Origin: Colletes latitarsis
Taxonomy: Eukaryota; Arthropoda; Insecta; Hymenoptera; Colletidae
Reading direction: 5' to 3'
DNA: 64,000 nucleotides
Assembly (NCBI RefSeq): GCF_051014445.1
Contig: NC_135134.1
Span: 2,261,672 to 2,325,671, forward strand
Positions 25,201 through 39,200 of the stretch are shown here, in pieces. The notes below the pieces were generated by a model. That model was not told where the DNA came from and searched no databases. It worked only from the letters and a program-made list of their open reading frames with translations. Within the stretch, counting starts at the first letter, position 1; each line of letters begins with the position of its first letter. The position numbers and the translations under genes are program-made.

Positions 25201-26799
25201 CATCTGGCTCGCACTTTCGCATGTATCGCATACTTGATGGCTAGATCCTGGCCTTTTTCTGGTTTGGATCACGTAGTAATGCGGTACCACACCGTAACAG
25301 TCAATTAAACCTGGTTGCGATTAATATTTTAGAGGATAACGCCGGTTATGTCTCGGTTAGGTCTGGGATTTGCCCATATCTGGCTCGCACTTTCGCATTT
25401 TTCGCATACTTGTTGGCCAGATCCTGGACTTTTCCTGGTTTGGATCACGTAGTAATGCGGTACCACACCGAAGCAGTCAATTAAACCTGGTTGCGATCAA
25501 TATTTTAGAGGATAACGCCGGTTATGTCTCGGTTAGGTCTGGGTTTTGCCCGCATCTGGCTCGTACCTTTGCATTTTTCGCCTACTTGTTGGCAAGATCC
25601 TGGGCTTTTTCTGGTTCGGATCACGTAGTAATGCGGTACCACACCGAAACTGTCAATTAAACCTGGTTGCGATTAATATTTTAGAGGATAACGCCGGTTA
25701 TGTCTCGGTTAGGTCTGGTATTTGCCCTCATCTGGCTCGCACTTTTGCATTTTTCGCATACTTGTTGGCCAGATCCTGGCCTTTTTCTGGCTTGGACCAC
25801 CTAGTAATTAGGTACCACACTGAAACATTCAACTAAACCTGGTTCCGATTAATATTTTAGAGGATAACGCCGGTTATGTCTCGGTTAGGTCTGGGATTTG
25901 CCCTCATCTGGCTCGTACCTTCGCATTTTTCGCCTACTTGTTGGCAAGAACCTGGGCTTTTTCTGGTTCGGATCACGTAGTAATGCGCTACCACACCGAA
26001 ACAGTCAATTAAACCTGGTTGCGATTAATATTTTAGAGGATAACGCCGGTTATGTCTCGGTTAAGTCTGGGATTTGCCCATATCTGGCTCGCACTTTCGC
26101 ATTTTACGCCTACTTGTTGTCAAGATCCTGGGCTTTTTCTGGTTTGGATCACGTAGTAATGCGGTACCACACCGTAACATTCAATTAAACCTGGTTGCGA
26201 TTAATATTTTGGAGGATAACGCCGGTTATGTCTCGGTTAGGTCTGGTATTTGCCCTCATCTGGCTCGTACCTTTGCATTTTTCGCCTACTTGTTGGCAAG
26301 ATCCTGGGCTTTTTCTGGTTCGGATCACGTAGTAATGCGGTACCACACCGTAACATTCAATTAAACCTGGTTGCGATTAATATTTTGGAGGATAACGCCG
26401 GTTATGTCTCGGTTAGGTCTGGGATTTGCCCTCATCTGGCTCGTACTTTCGCATTTTTCGCATACTTGCTTGTCAGAGCCTGGCCTTTTTCTGGTCTGTA
26501 TCACGTAGTAATGTGGTACCACACTGAAACCGTCAATAAAAGCTGGTTCCGATTAGTATCTTAGAGGATAACGCTGGTTATGGCTGGGTTAGTTCTGGTA
26601 TTTACAATCATCTGGCTCGTACCTTCGCATTGTTCGCCTACTTGTTGGCCATATCCTGGGCTTTTCCTGGTTTGGATCACGTAGTAATGCGGTACCACAC
26701 CGAAACTGTCAATTAAACCTGGTTGCGATTAATATTTTAGAGGATAGCGCCGCTTATGTCTCGGTTAGGTCTGGGATTTGCCCTCATCTGGCTCGCACT
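22257..26799. repeat. 26-monomer HOR unit, copy B (4,543 bp)
   Basis: This unit is a direct tandem copy of the preceding one, of identical length and with the same P-to-Q joint (22313-22322), so the deletion joint arose once and was then duplicated. The word GTCGATAAAAGC near 22671 is shared with copy A (near 18128) but reads GTCAATAAAAGC elsewhere. The main difference seen is a short patch at about 25371-25430 that carries variants from another monomer type, including CCCATATCTGG and CTGGACTTTT. Confidence 0.88.
25371..25430. repeat. Short conversion-like patch inside a 26-mer unit
   Basis: In the sister unit near 20828 this monomer reads CCCTGATCTGGCTCC. Here it reads CCCATATCTGGCTCG, the form found in the monomers near 5604, 16988 and 26074. 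The flanks on both sides remain those of the sister unit, and a G-to-A change at about 25429 (CTGGACTTTT) lies close by. A tract of a few tens of bases copied from another monomer explains this better than independent substitutions. Confidence 0.7.
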
Positions 26800-26980
26800 T
26801 TTGCATTTTTTGCATACTTGTTGGCCTTTTTCTGGCTTGGACCACGTAGTAATGTGGTACCACACTGAAACAGTCAAATAAACCTGGTTCCGATTAATAT
26901 TGTAGAGGATAACGCCGGCTATGTCTGGGATAGGTCTGGTATTTGCCCTCATCTGGCTCGTACCTTCGCATTTTTCGCAT

Positions 26981-27010
26981 ACTTGTTGGCCTGATCCTGG
27001 CCTTTTTCTG
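26981..27010. repeat. Dyad region GGCC...GGCC in one monomer (variant form)
   Basis: In many monomers bases 133-147 read GGCCAG-ATC-CTGGCC, a perfect 6-bp inverted repeat around a 3-bp spacer. Here one arm base is changed (GGCCTG), which is private to this copy. The corresponding monomers near 907 and 33479 have the perfect dyad. The element could form a small hairpin and coincides with the 11-bp deletion hotspot. Any protein-binding role is unproven. Confidence 0.6.
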
Positions 27011-30000
27011 GCTTGGACCACGTAGTAATTAGGTACCACACTGAAACATTCAACTAAACCTGGTTCCGATTAATATTTTAGAGGATAACGCCGGTTATGT
27101 CTGGGTTAGTTCTGGCATTTGCCCTCATCTGGCTCGCACTTTCGCATCTATCGCATACTTGATGGCTAGATCATGGCCTTTTTCTGGTTTGGATCACGTA
27201 GTAATGCGGTACCACACCGTAACAGTCAATTAAACCAGGTTCCGATTAATATTTTAGAGGATAACGCCGGTTATGTCTCGGTTAGGTCTGGGATTTGCCC
27301 TCATCTGGCTCGTACCTTCGCATTTTTCGCCTACTTGTTGGCAAGATCCTGGGCTTTTTCTGGTTCGGATCACGTAGTAATGCGCTACCACACCGAAACA
27401 GTCAATTAAACCTGGTTGCGATTAATATTTTAGAGGATAACGCCGGTTATGTCTCGGTTAGGTCTGGGATTTGCCCATATCTGGCTCGCACTTTCGCATT
27501 TTACGCCTACTTGTTGTCAAGATCCTGGGCTTTTTCTGGTTTGGATCACGTAGTAATGCGGTACCACACCGTAACATTCAATTAAACCTGGTTGCGATTA
27601 ATATTTTGGAGGATAACGCCGGTTATGTCTCGGTTAGGCCTGGGATTTGCCCTCATCTGGCTCGTACCTTTGCATTTTTCGCCTACTTGTTGGCAAGATC
27701 CTGGGCTTTTTCTGGTTCGGATCACGTAGTAATGCGGTACCACACCGTAACATTCAATTAAACCTGGTTGCGATTAATATTTTGGAGGATAACGCCGGTT
27801 ATGTCTCGGTTAGGTCTGGGATTTGCCCTCATCTGGCTCGTACTTTTGCATTTTTCGCATACAAACAGGCCACATCTTGGCCTTTTTCTGGTCTGTATCA
27901 CGTAGCAATGTGGTACCACTCTGAAACCGTCAATAAAAGCTGGTTCCGATTAGTATCTTAGAGGATAACGCTGGTTATGGCTGGGTTAGTTCTGGTATTT
28001 GCAATCATCTGGCTCGTACCTTCGCATTTTTCGCCTACTTGTTGTCAAGATCCTGGGCTTTTTCTGGTCTGGATCACGTAGTAATTAGGTACCACACTGA
28101 AACATTCAACTAAACCTGGTTCCGATTAATATTTTGGAGGATAACGCCGGTTATGTCTGGGATAGGTCTGTTATTCGCCCTCATCTGGCTCGTATTTTCG
28201 CATTTTTCGCATACTTGTTGGCCAGATCCTGGGCTTTTCCTGGTTTGGATCACGTAGTAATGTGGTAACACACTGAAACAGTCAAATAAACCTGGTTCCG
28301 ATTAATATTTTAGAGGATAACGCCGGCTATGTCTGGGATAGGTCTGGTATTCGCCCTCATCTGGCTCGTACTTTCGCATTTTTCCCATACTTCCTGGCCA
28401 GATCCTTGCCTTTTTCTGGTCTGTATCACGTAGTAATGTGGTACCACACTAAAACTGTCAATAAAAGCTGGTTCCGATTAGTATCTTAGAGGATAACGCT
28501 GGTTATGGCTGGGTTAGTTCTGGTATTTGCAATCATCTGGCTCGTACCTTCGCATTTTTCGCCTACTTGATGTCAAGATCCTGGGCTTTTTCTGGTCTGG
28601 ATCACGTAGTAATGCGGTACTACACCGAAACAGTCAATTAAACCTGGTTGCGATTAATATTTTAGAGGATGACGCCGGTTATGTCTCGGTTAGGTCTGGG
28701 ATTTGCCCTCATCTGGCTCGCACTTTCGCATTTTTCGCATACTTGATGGCCAGATCCTGGCCTTTTTCTGGCTTGGACCACGTAGTAATGTGGTACCACA
28801 CTGAAACAGTCAAATAAACCTGGTTCCGATTAATATTTTAGAGGATAACGCCGGCTATGTCTGGGATAGGTCTGGTATTTGCCCTCATCTGGCTCGTACT
28901 TTCGCATTTTTCGTATACAAGCTGGCCAGATCCTGGCCTTTTTCTGGTCTGTATCACGTAGCAATGTGGTACCACTCTGAAACCGTCAATAAAAGCTGGT
29001 TCCGATTAGTATCTTAGAGGATAACGCTGGTTATGGCTGGGTTAGTTCTGGTATTTGCAATCATCTGGCTCGTACCTTCGCATTTTTCGCCTACTTGTTG
29101 TCGAGATCCTGGGCTTTTTCTGGTCTGGATCACGTAGTAATGCGGTACCACACCGTAACAGTCAATTAAACCTGGTTGCGATTAATATTTTGGAGGATAA
29201 CGCCGGTTATGTCTGGGTTAGTTCTGGTATTTGCCCTCATCTGGCTCGCACTTTCGCATGTATCGCATACTTGATGGCTAGATCCTGGCCTTTTTCTGGT
29301 TGGATCACGTAGTAATGCGGTACCACACCGAAACAGTCAATTAAACCTGGTTGCGAATAATATTTTAGAGGAAAACGCCGGTTATGTCTCGGTTAGGTCT
29401 GGGATTTGCCCTCATCTGGCTCGCACTTTCGCATTTTTCGCATACTTGTTGGCCAGATCCTGGCCTTTTTCCGGCTTGGACCACGTAGTAATGTGGTACC
29501 ACACTGAAACAATCAAATAAACCTGGTTCCGATTAATATTTTAGAGGATAACGCCGGCTATGTCTGGGATTGGTCTGGTATTCGCCGTCATCTGGCTCGT
29601 ACTTTCGCATTTTTCGCATACTTGCTTGCCAGATCCTGGCCTTTTTCTGGTCTGTATCACGTAGTAATGTGGTACCACACTGAAACCGTCAATAAAAGCT
29701 GGTTCCGATTAGTATCTTAGAGGATAGCGCTGGTTATGGCTGGGTTAGTTCTGGTATTTGCAATCATCTGGCTCGTACCTTCGCATTGTTCGCCTACTTG
29801 TTATCAAGATCCTGGGCTTTTTCTGGTTTGGATCACGTAGTAATGCGGTACCACACAGTAACAGACAATTAAACCTGGTTGCCATTAATATTTTGGGGGA
29901 TAACGCCGGTTATGTCTCGGTTAGGTCTGGGATTTGCCCTCATCTGGCTCGTACCTTTGCATTTTTCGCCTACTTGTTGGCAAGATCCTGGGCTTTTTCT

Positions 30001-31154
30001 GGTTCGGATCACGTAGTAATGCGGTACCACACCGAAACAGTCAATTAAACCTGGTTGCGATTAATATTTTAGAGGATAACGCCGGTTATGTCTCGGTTAG
30101 GTCTGGGATTTGCCCTCATCTGGCTCGCACTTTCGCATCTATCGCATACTTGATGGCTAGATCCTGGCCTTTTTCTGGTTCGGATCACGTAGTAATGCGC
30201 TACCACACCGAAACAGTCAATTAAACCTGGTTGCGATTAATATTTTAGAGGATAACGCCGGTTATGTCTCGGTTAGGTCTGGGATTTGCCCTGATCTGGC
30301 TCCTACTTTCGCATTTTTCGCATACTTGTTGGCCAGATCCTGGGCTTTTCCTGGTTTGGATCACGTAGTAATGCGGTACCACACCGAAGCAGTCAATTAA
30401 ACCTGGTTGCGATTAATATTTTACAGGATAACGCCGGTTATGTCTCGGTTAGGTCTGGGATTTGCCCTGATCTGGCTCCTACTTTCGCATTCTTCGCATA
30501 CTTGTTGGCCATATCCTGGGCTTTTCCTGGTTTGGATCACGTAGTAATGCGGTACCACACCGAAACTGTCAATTAAACCTGGTTGCGATTAGTATTTTAG
30601 AGGATAGCGCCGCTTATGTCTCGGTTAGGTCTGGGATTTGCCCTCATCTGGCTCGCACTTTTGCATTTTTCGCATAGTTGCTGGCCTTTTTCTGGCTTGG
30701 ACCACGTAGTAATGTGGTACCACACTGAAACAGTCAAACAAACCTGGTTCCGATTAATATTTTAGAGGATAACGCCGGCTATGTCTGGGGTAGGTCTGGT
30801 ATTTGCCCTCATCTGGCTCGTACTTTCGCATTTTTCGCATACGAGCTGGCCAGATCCTGGCCTTTTTCTGGTCTGTATCACGTAGCAATGTGGTACCACT
30901 CTGAAACCGTCAATAAAAGCTGGTTCCGATTAGTATCTTAGAGGATAACGCTGGTTATGGCTGGGTTAGTTCTGGTATTTGCAATCATCTGGCTCGTACC
31001 TTCGCATTTTTCGCCTACTTGTTGACATGATCCTGGGCTTTTTCTGGTTCGGATCACGTAGTAATGCGGTACCACACCGAAACTGCCAATTAAACCTGGT
31101 TGCGATTAATATTTTAGAGGATAACGCCGGTTATGTCTCGGTTAGGTCTGGGAT

Positions 31155-33266
31155 TTGCCCTGATCTGGCTCCTACTTTCGCATTTTTCGCATACTTGTTG
31201 GCCAGATCCTGGGCTTTTCCTGGTTTGGATCACGTAGTAATGCGGTACCACACCGAAGCAGTCAATTAAACCTGGTTGCGATTAATATTTTAGAGGATAA
31301 CGCCGGTTATGTCTCGGTTAGGTCTGGGTTTTGCCCGCATCTGGCTCGTACCTTCGCATTTTTCGCCTACTTGTTGGCAAGATCCTGGGCTTTTTCTGGT
31401 TCGGATCACGTAGTAATGCGCTACCACACCGAAACAGTCAATTAAACCTGGTTGCGATTAATATTTTAGAGGATGACGCCGGTTATGTCTCGGTTAGGTC
31501 TGGGATTTGCCCATATCTGGCTCGCACTTTCGCATTTTACGCCTATTTGTTGTCAAGATCCTGGGCTTTTTCTGGTTTGGATCACGTAGTAATGCGGTAC
31601 CACACCGTAACATTCAATTAAACCTGGTTGCGATTAATATTTTGGAGGATAACGCCGGTTATGTCTCGGTTAGGTCTGGGATTTGCCCTGATCTGGCTCC
31701 TACTTTCGCATTTTTCGCATACTTGTTGGCCATATCCTGGGCTTTTCCTGGTTCGGATCACGTAGTAATGCGGTACCACACCGTAACATCCAATTAAACC
31801 TGGTTGCGATTAATATTTTGGAGGATAACGCCGGTTATGTCTCGGTTAGGTCTGGGATTTGCCCTCATCTGGCTCGTACTTTCGCATTTTTCGCCTACTT
31901 GTTGTCAAGATCCTGGGCTTTTTCTGGTCTGTATCACGTAGTAATGTGGTACCACACTGAAACCGTCAATAAAAGCTGGTTCCGATTAGTATCTTAGAGG
32001 ATAACGCTGGTTATGGCTGGGTTAGTTCTGGTATTTACAATCATCTGGCTCGTACCTTCGCATTGCTCGCCTACTTGTTGGCCATATCCTGGGCTTTTCC
32101 TGGTTTGGATCACGTAGTAATGCGGTACCACACCGAAACTGTCAATTAAACCTGGTTGCGATTAATATTTTAGAGGATAACGCCGGTTATGTCTCGGTTA
32201 GGTCTGGGATTTGCCCTGATCTGGCTCCTACTTTCGCATTTTTCGCATACTTGTTGGCCAGATCCTGGGCTTTTCCTGGTTTGGATCACGTAGTAATGCG
32301 GTACCACACCGAAGCAGTCAATTAAACCTGGTTGCGATTAATATTTTAGAGGATAACGCCGGTTATGTCTCGGTTAGGTCTGGGTTTTGCCCGCATCTGG
32401 CTCGTACCTTCGCATTTTTCGCCTACTTGTTGGCAAGATCCTGGGCTTTTTCTGGTTCGGATCACGTAGTAATGCGCTACCACACCGAAACAGTCAATTA
32501 AACCTGGTTGCGATTAATATTTTAGAGGATGACGCCGGTTATGTCTCGGTTAGGTCTGGGATTTGCCCATATCTGGCTCGCACTTTCGCATTTTACGCCT
32601 ATTTGTTGTCAAGATCCTGGGCTTTTTCTGGTTTGGATCACGTAGTAATGCGGTACCACACCGTAACATTCAATTAAACCTGGTTGCGATTAATATTTTG
32701 GAGGATAACGCCGGTTATGTCTCGGTTAGGTCTGGGATTTGCCCTGATCTGGCTCCTACTTTCGCATTTTTCGCATACTTGTTGGCCATATCCTGGGCTT
32801 TTCCTGGTTCGGATCACGTAGTAATGCGGTACCACACCGTAACATCCAATTAAACCTGGTTGCGATTAATATTTTGGAGGATAACGCCGGTTATGTCTCG
32901 GTTAGGTCTGGGATTTGCCCTCATCTGGCTCGTACTTTCGCATTTTTCGCCTACTTGTTGTCAAGATCCTGGGCTTTTTCTGGTCTGTATCACGTAGTAA
33001 TGTGGTACCACACTGAAACCGTCAATAAAAGCTGGTTCCGATTAGTATCTTAGAGGATAACGCTGGTTATGGCTGGGTTAGTTCTGGTATTTACAATCAT
33101 CTGGCTCGTACCTTCGCATTGTTCGCCTACTTGTTGGCCATATCCTGGGCTTTTCCTGGTTTGGATCACGTAGTAATGCGGTACCACACCGAAACTGTCA
33201 ATTAAACCTGGTTGCGATTAATATTTTAGAGGATAGCGCCGCTTATGTCTCGGTTAGGTCTGGGAT
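31155..33266. repeat. 1,056-bp (6-monomer) tandem duplication
   Basis: Markers at 31331, 31507 and the joint at 31929 recur at 32387, 32563 and 32985, all with an offset of exactly 1,056 bp (6 x 176). The internal joint between the two copies lies in 32142-32178: upstream it has the GAAACTGTCAATT context, downstream the GATAACGCCGG context of the monomer after 31090. Both copies carry the same forward-jump joint, so the jump came first and the duplication followed. A difference noticed is CATTGCTCG near 32065 against CATTGTTCG near 33121. The outer limits given are approximate. Confidence 0.85.
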
Positions 33267-33288
33267 TTGCCCTCATCTGGCTCGCACT

Positions 33289-36200
33289 TTTGCATTTTTT
33301 GCATACTTGTTGGCCTTTTTCTGGCTTGGACCACGTAGTAATGTGGTACCACACTGAAACAGTCAAATAAACCTGGTTCCGATTAATATTGTAGAGGATA
33401 ACGCCGGCTATGTCTGGGATAGGTCTGGTATTTGCCCTCATCTGGCTCGTACCTTCGCATTTTTCGCATACTTGTTGGCCAGATCCTGGCCTTTTTCTGG
33501 CTTGGACCACGTAGTAATTAGGTACCACACTGAAACATTCAACTAAACCTGGTTCCGATTAATATTTTAGAGGATAACGCCGGTTATGTCTGGGTTAGTT
33601 CTGGCATTTGCCCTCATCTGGCTCGCACTTTCGCATCTATCGCATACTTGATGGCTAGATCATGGCCTTTTTCTGGTTTGGATCACGTAGTAATGCGGTA
33701 CCACACCGTAACAGTCAATTAAACCAGGTTCCGATTAATATTTTAGAGGATAACGCCGGTTATGTCTCGGTTAGGTCTGGGATTTGCCCTCATCTGGCTC
33801 GTACCTTCGCATTTTTCGCCTACTTGTTGGCAAGATCCTGGGCTTTTTCTGGTTCGGATCACGTAGTAATGCGCTACCACACCGAAACAGTCAATTAAAC
33901 CTGGTTGCGATTAATATTTTAGAGGATAACGCCGGTTATGTCTCGGTTAGGTCTGGGATTTGCCCATATCTGGCTCGCACTTTCGCATTTTACGCCTACT
34001 TGTTGTCAAGATCCTGGGCTTTTTCTGGTTTGGATCACGTAGTAATGCGGTACCACACCGTAACATTCAATTAAACCTGGTTGCGATTAATATTTTGGAG
34101 GATAACGCCGGTTATGTCTCGGTTAGGCCTGGGATTTGCCCTCATCTGGCTCGTACCTTTGCATTTTTCGCCTACTTGTTGGCAAGATCCTGGGCTTTTT
34201 CTGGTTCGGATCACGTAGTAATGCGGTACCACACCGTAACATTCAATTAAACCTGGTTGCGATTAATATTTTGGAGGATAACGCCGGTTATGTCTCGGTT
34301 AGGTCTGGGATTTGCCCTCATCTGGCTCGTACTTTTGCATTTTTCGCATACAAACAGGCCACATCTTGGCCTTTTTCTGGTCTGTATCACGTAGCAATGT
34401 GGTACCACTCTGAAACCGTCAATAAAAGCTGGTTCCGATTAGTATCTTAGAGGATAACGCTGGTTATGGCTGGGTTAGTTCTGGTATTTGCAATCATCTG
34501 GCTCGTACCTTCGCATTTTTCGCCTACTTGTTGTCAAGATCCTGGGCTTTTTCTGGTCTGGATCACGTAGTAATTAGGTACCACACTGAAACATTCAACT
34601 AAACCTGGTTCCGATTAATATTTTGGAGGATAACGCCGGTTATGTCTGGGATAGGTCTGTTATTCGCCCTCATCTGGCTCGTATTTTCGCATTTTTCCCA
34701 TACTTCCTGGCCAGATCCTTGCCTTTTTCTGGTCTGTATCACGTAGTAATGTGGTACCACACTGAAACCGTCAATAAAAGCTGGTTCCGATTAATATTTT
34801 AGAGGATAACGCCGGTTATGTCTCGGTTAGGTCTGGGATTTGCCCTGATCTGGCTCCTACTTTCGCATTTTTCGCATACTTGTTGGCCAGATCCTGGGCT
34901 TTTCCTGGTTTGGATCACGTAGTAATGTGGTAACACACTGAAACAGTCAAATAAACCTGGTTCCGATTAATATTTTAGAGGATAACGCCGGCTATGTCTG
35001 GGATAGGTCTGGAATTCGCCCTCATCTGGCTCGTACTTTCGCATTTTTCCCATACTTCCTGGCCAGATCCTTGCCTTTTTCTGGTCTGTATCACGTAGTA
35101 ATGTGGTACCACACTAAAACTGTCAATAAAAGCTGGTTCCGATTAGTATCTTAGAGGATAACGCTGGTTATGGCTGGGTTAGTTCTGGTATTTGCAATCA
35201 TCTGGCTCGTACCTTCGCATTTTTCGCCTACTTGATGTCAAGATCCTGGGCTTTTTCTGGTCTGGATCACGTAGTAATGCGGTACTACACCGAAACTGTC
35301 AATTAAACCTGGTTGCGATTAATATTTTAGAGGATGACGCCGGTTATGTCTCGGTTAGGTCTGGGATTTGCCCTCATCTGGCTCGCACTTTCGCATTTTT
35401 CGCATACTTGATGGCCAGATCCTGGCCTTTTTCTGGCTTGGACCACGTAGTAATGTGGTACCACACTGAAACAGTCAAATAAACCTGGTTCCGATTAATA
35501 TTTTAGAGGATAACGCCGGCTATGTCTGGGATAGGTCTGGTATTTGCCCTCATCTGGCTCGTACTTTCGCATTTTTCGTATACAAGCTGGCCAGATCCTG
35601 GCCTTTTTCTGGTCTGTATCACGTAGCAATGTGGTACCACTCTGAAACCGTCAATAAAAGCTGGTTCCGATTAGTATCTTAGAGGATAACGCTGGTTATG
35701 GCTGGGTTAGTTCTGGTATTTGCAATCATCTGGCTCGTACCTTCGCATTTTTCGCCTACTTGTTGTCGAGATCCTGGGCTTTTTCTGGTCTGGATCACGT
35801 AGTAATGCGGTACCACACCGTAACAGTCAATTAAACCTGGTTGCGATTAATATTTTGGAGGATAACGCCGGTTATGTCTGGGTTAGTTCTGGTATTTGCC
35901 CTCATCTGGCTCGCACTTTCGCATGTATCGCATACTTGATGGCTAGATCCTGGCCTTTTTCTGGTTGGATCACGTAGTAATGCGGTACCACACCGAAACA
36001 GTCAATTAAACCTGGTTGCGAATAATATTTTAGAGGAAAACGCCGGTTATGTCTCGGTTAGGTCTGGGATTTGCCCTCATCTGGCTCGCACTTTCGCATT
36101 TTTCGCATACTTGTTGGCCAGATCCTGGCCTTTTTCCGGCTTGGACCACGTAGTAATGTGGTACCACACTGAAACAATCAAATAAACCTGGTTCCGATTA

Positions 36201-39200
36201 ATATTTTAGAGGATAACGCCGGCTATGTCTGGGATTGGTCTGGTATTCGCCGTCATCTGGCTCGTACTTTCGCATTTTTCGCATACTTGCTTGCCAGATC
36301 CTGGCCTTTTTCTGGTCTGTATCACGTAGTAATGTGGTACCACACTGAAACCGTCAATAAAAGCTGGTTCCGATTAGTATCTTAGAGGATAGCGCTGGTT
36401 ATGGCTGGGTTAGTTCTGGTATTTGCAATCATCTGGCTCGTACCTTCGCATTGTTCGCCTACTTGTTATCAAGATCCTGGGCTTTTTCTGGTTTGGATCA
36501 CGTAGTAATGCGGTACCACACAGTAACAGACAATTAAACCTGGTTGCCATTAATATTTTGGGGGATAACGCCGGTTATGTCTCGGTTAGGTCTGGGATTT
36601 GCCCTCATCTGGCTCGTACCTTTGCATTTTTCGCCTACTTGTTGGCAAGATCCTGGGCTTTTTCTGGTTCGGATCACGTAGTAATGCGGTACCACACCGA
36701 AACAGTCAATTAAACCTGGTTGCGATTAATATTTTAGAGGATAACGCCGGTTATGTCTCGGTTAGGTCTGGGATTTGCCCTCATCTGGCTCGCACTTTCG
36801 CATCTATCGCATACTTGATGGCTAGATCCTGGCCTTTTTCTGGTTCGGATCACGTAGTAATGCGCTACCACACCGAAACAGTCAATTAAACCTGGTTGCG
36901 ATTAATATTTTAGAGGATAACGCCGGTTATGTCTCGGTTAGGTCTGGGATTTGCCCTGATCTGGCTCCTACTTTCGCATTTTTCGCATACTTGTTGGCCA
37001 GATCCTGGGCTTTTCCTGGTTTGGATCACGTAGTAATGCGGTACCACACCGAAGCAGTCAATTAAACCTGGTTGCGATTAATATTTTACAGGATAACGCC
37101 GGTTATGTCTCGGTTAGGTCTGGGATTTGCCCTGATCTGGCTCCTACTTTCGCATTCTTCGCATACTTGTTGGCCATATCCTGGGCTTTTCCTGGTTTGG
37201 ATCACGTAGTAATGCGGTACCACACCGAAACTGTCAATTAAACCTGGTTGCGATTAATATTTTAGAGGATAGCGCCGCTTATGTCTCGGTTAGGTCTGGG
37301 ATTTGCCCTCATCTGGCTCGCACTTTTGCATTTTTCGCATAGTTGCTGGCCTTTTTCTGGCTTGGACCACGTAGTAATGTGGTACCACACTGAAACAGTC
37401 AAACAAACCTGGTTCCGATTAATATTTTAGAGGATAACGCCGGCTATGTCTGGGGTAGGTCTGGTATTTGCCCTCATCTGGCTCGTACTTTCGCATTTTT
37501 CGCATACGAGCTGGCCAGATCCTGGCCTTTTTCTGGTCTGTATCACGTAGCAATGTGGTACCACTCTGAAACCGTCAATAAAAGCTGGTTCCGATTAGTA
37601 TCTTAGAGGATAACGCTGGTTATGGCTGGGTTAGTTCTGGTATTTGCAATCATCTGGCTCGTACCTTCGCATTTTTCGCCTACTTGTTGACAAGATCCTG
37701 GGCTTTTTCTGGTTCGGATCACGTAGTAATGCGGTACCACACCGAAACTGCCAATTAAACCTGGTTGCGATTAATATTTTAGAGGATAACGCCGGTTATG
37801 TCTCGGTTAGGTCTGGGATTTGCCCTGATCTGGCTCCTACTTTCGCATTTTTCGCATACTTGTTGGCCAGATCCTGGGCTTTTCCTGGTTTGGATCACGT
37901 AGTAATGCGGTACCACACCGAAGCAGTCAATTAAACCTGGTTGCGATTAATATTTTAGAGGATAACGCCGGTTATGTCTCGGTTAGGTCTGGGTTTTGCC
38001 CGCATCTGGCTCGTACCTTCGCATTTTTCGCCTACTTGTTGGCAAGATCCTGGGCTTTTTCTGGTTCGGATCACGTAGTAATGCGCTACCACACCGAAAC
38101 AGTCAATTAAACCTGGTTGCGATTAATATTTTAGAGGATGACGCCGGTTATGTCTCGGTTAGGTCTGGGATTTGCCCATATCTGGCTCGCACTTTCGCAT
38201 TTTACGCCTATTTGTTGTCAAGATCCTGGGCTTTTTCTGGTTTGGATCACGTAGTAATGCGGTACCACACCGTAACATTCAATTAAACCTGGTTGCGATT
38301 AATATTTTGGAGGATAACGCCGGTTATGTCTCGGTTAGGTCTGGGATTTGCCCTGATCTGGCTCCTACTTTCGCATTTTTCGCATACTTGTTGGCCATAT
38401 CCTGGGCTTTTCCTGGTTCGGATCACGTAGTAATGCGGTACCACACCGTAACATCCAATTAAACCTGGTTGCGATTAATATTTTGGAGGATAACGCCGGT
38501 TATGTCTCGGTTAGGTCTGGGATTTGCCCTCATCTGGCTCGTACTTTCGCATTTTTCGCCTACTTGTTGTCAAGATCCTGGGCTTTTTCTGGTTTGGATC
38601 ACGTAGTAATGCGGTACCACACCGTAACAGACAATTAAACCTGGTTGGGATTAATATTTTGGGGGATAACGCCGGTTATGTCTCGGTTAGGTCTGGGATT
38701 TGCCCTGATCTGGCTCCTACTTTCGCATTTTTCGCATACTTGTTGGCCATATCCTGGGCTTTTCCTGGTTTGGATCACGTAGTAATGCGGTACCACACCG
38801 AAACTGTCAATTAAACCTGGTTGCGATTAATATTTTAGAGGATAGCGCCGCTTATGTCTCGGTTAGGTCTGGGATTTGCCCTCATCTGGCTCGCACTTTT
38901 GCATTTTTCGCATACTTGTTGGCCTTTTTCTGGCTTGGACCACGTAGTAATGTGGTACCACACTGAAACAGTCAAATAAACCTGGTTCCGATTAATATTT
39001 TAGAGGCTAACGCTGGCTATGTCTGGGATAGGTCTGGTATTTGCCCTCATCTGGCTCGCACTTTTGCATTTTTCGCATACTTGTTGGCCAGATCCTGGCC
39101 TTTTTCTGGGTTGGATCACGTAGTAATGCGGTACCACACCGTAACAGTCAATTAAACTTCGTTGCGATTAATATTTTAGAGGATAACGCCGGTTATGTCT

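Larger units (their letters stand above)
26800..33288. repeat. 37-monomer HOR unit (6,489 bp) lacking the c5.3-8.1 kb part
   Basis: After P this unit is colinear with 721 onward except for the exact loss of one monomer at 28194-28208 (markers 27173 to 29055 are 1,882 bp apart against 2,058 in three other copies). It follows the HOR to about c5300, then at 31918-31928 jumps forward to the context near 26490, skipping the c5.3-8.1 kb monomers. A 1,056-bp tandem duplication follows, and the unit closes at the P anchor at 33289. The 6,489 bp equals 37 x 176 minus 23. Confidence 0.83.
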
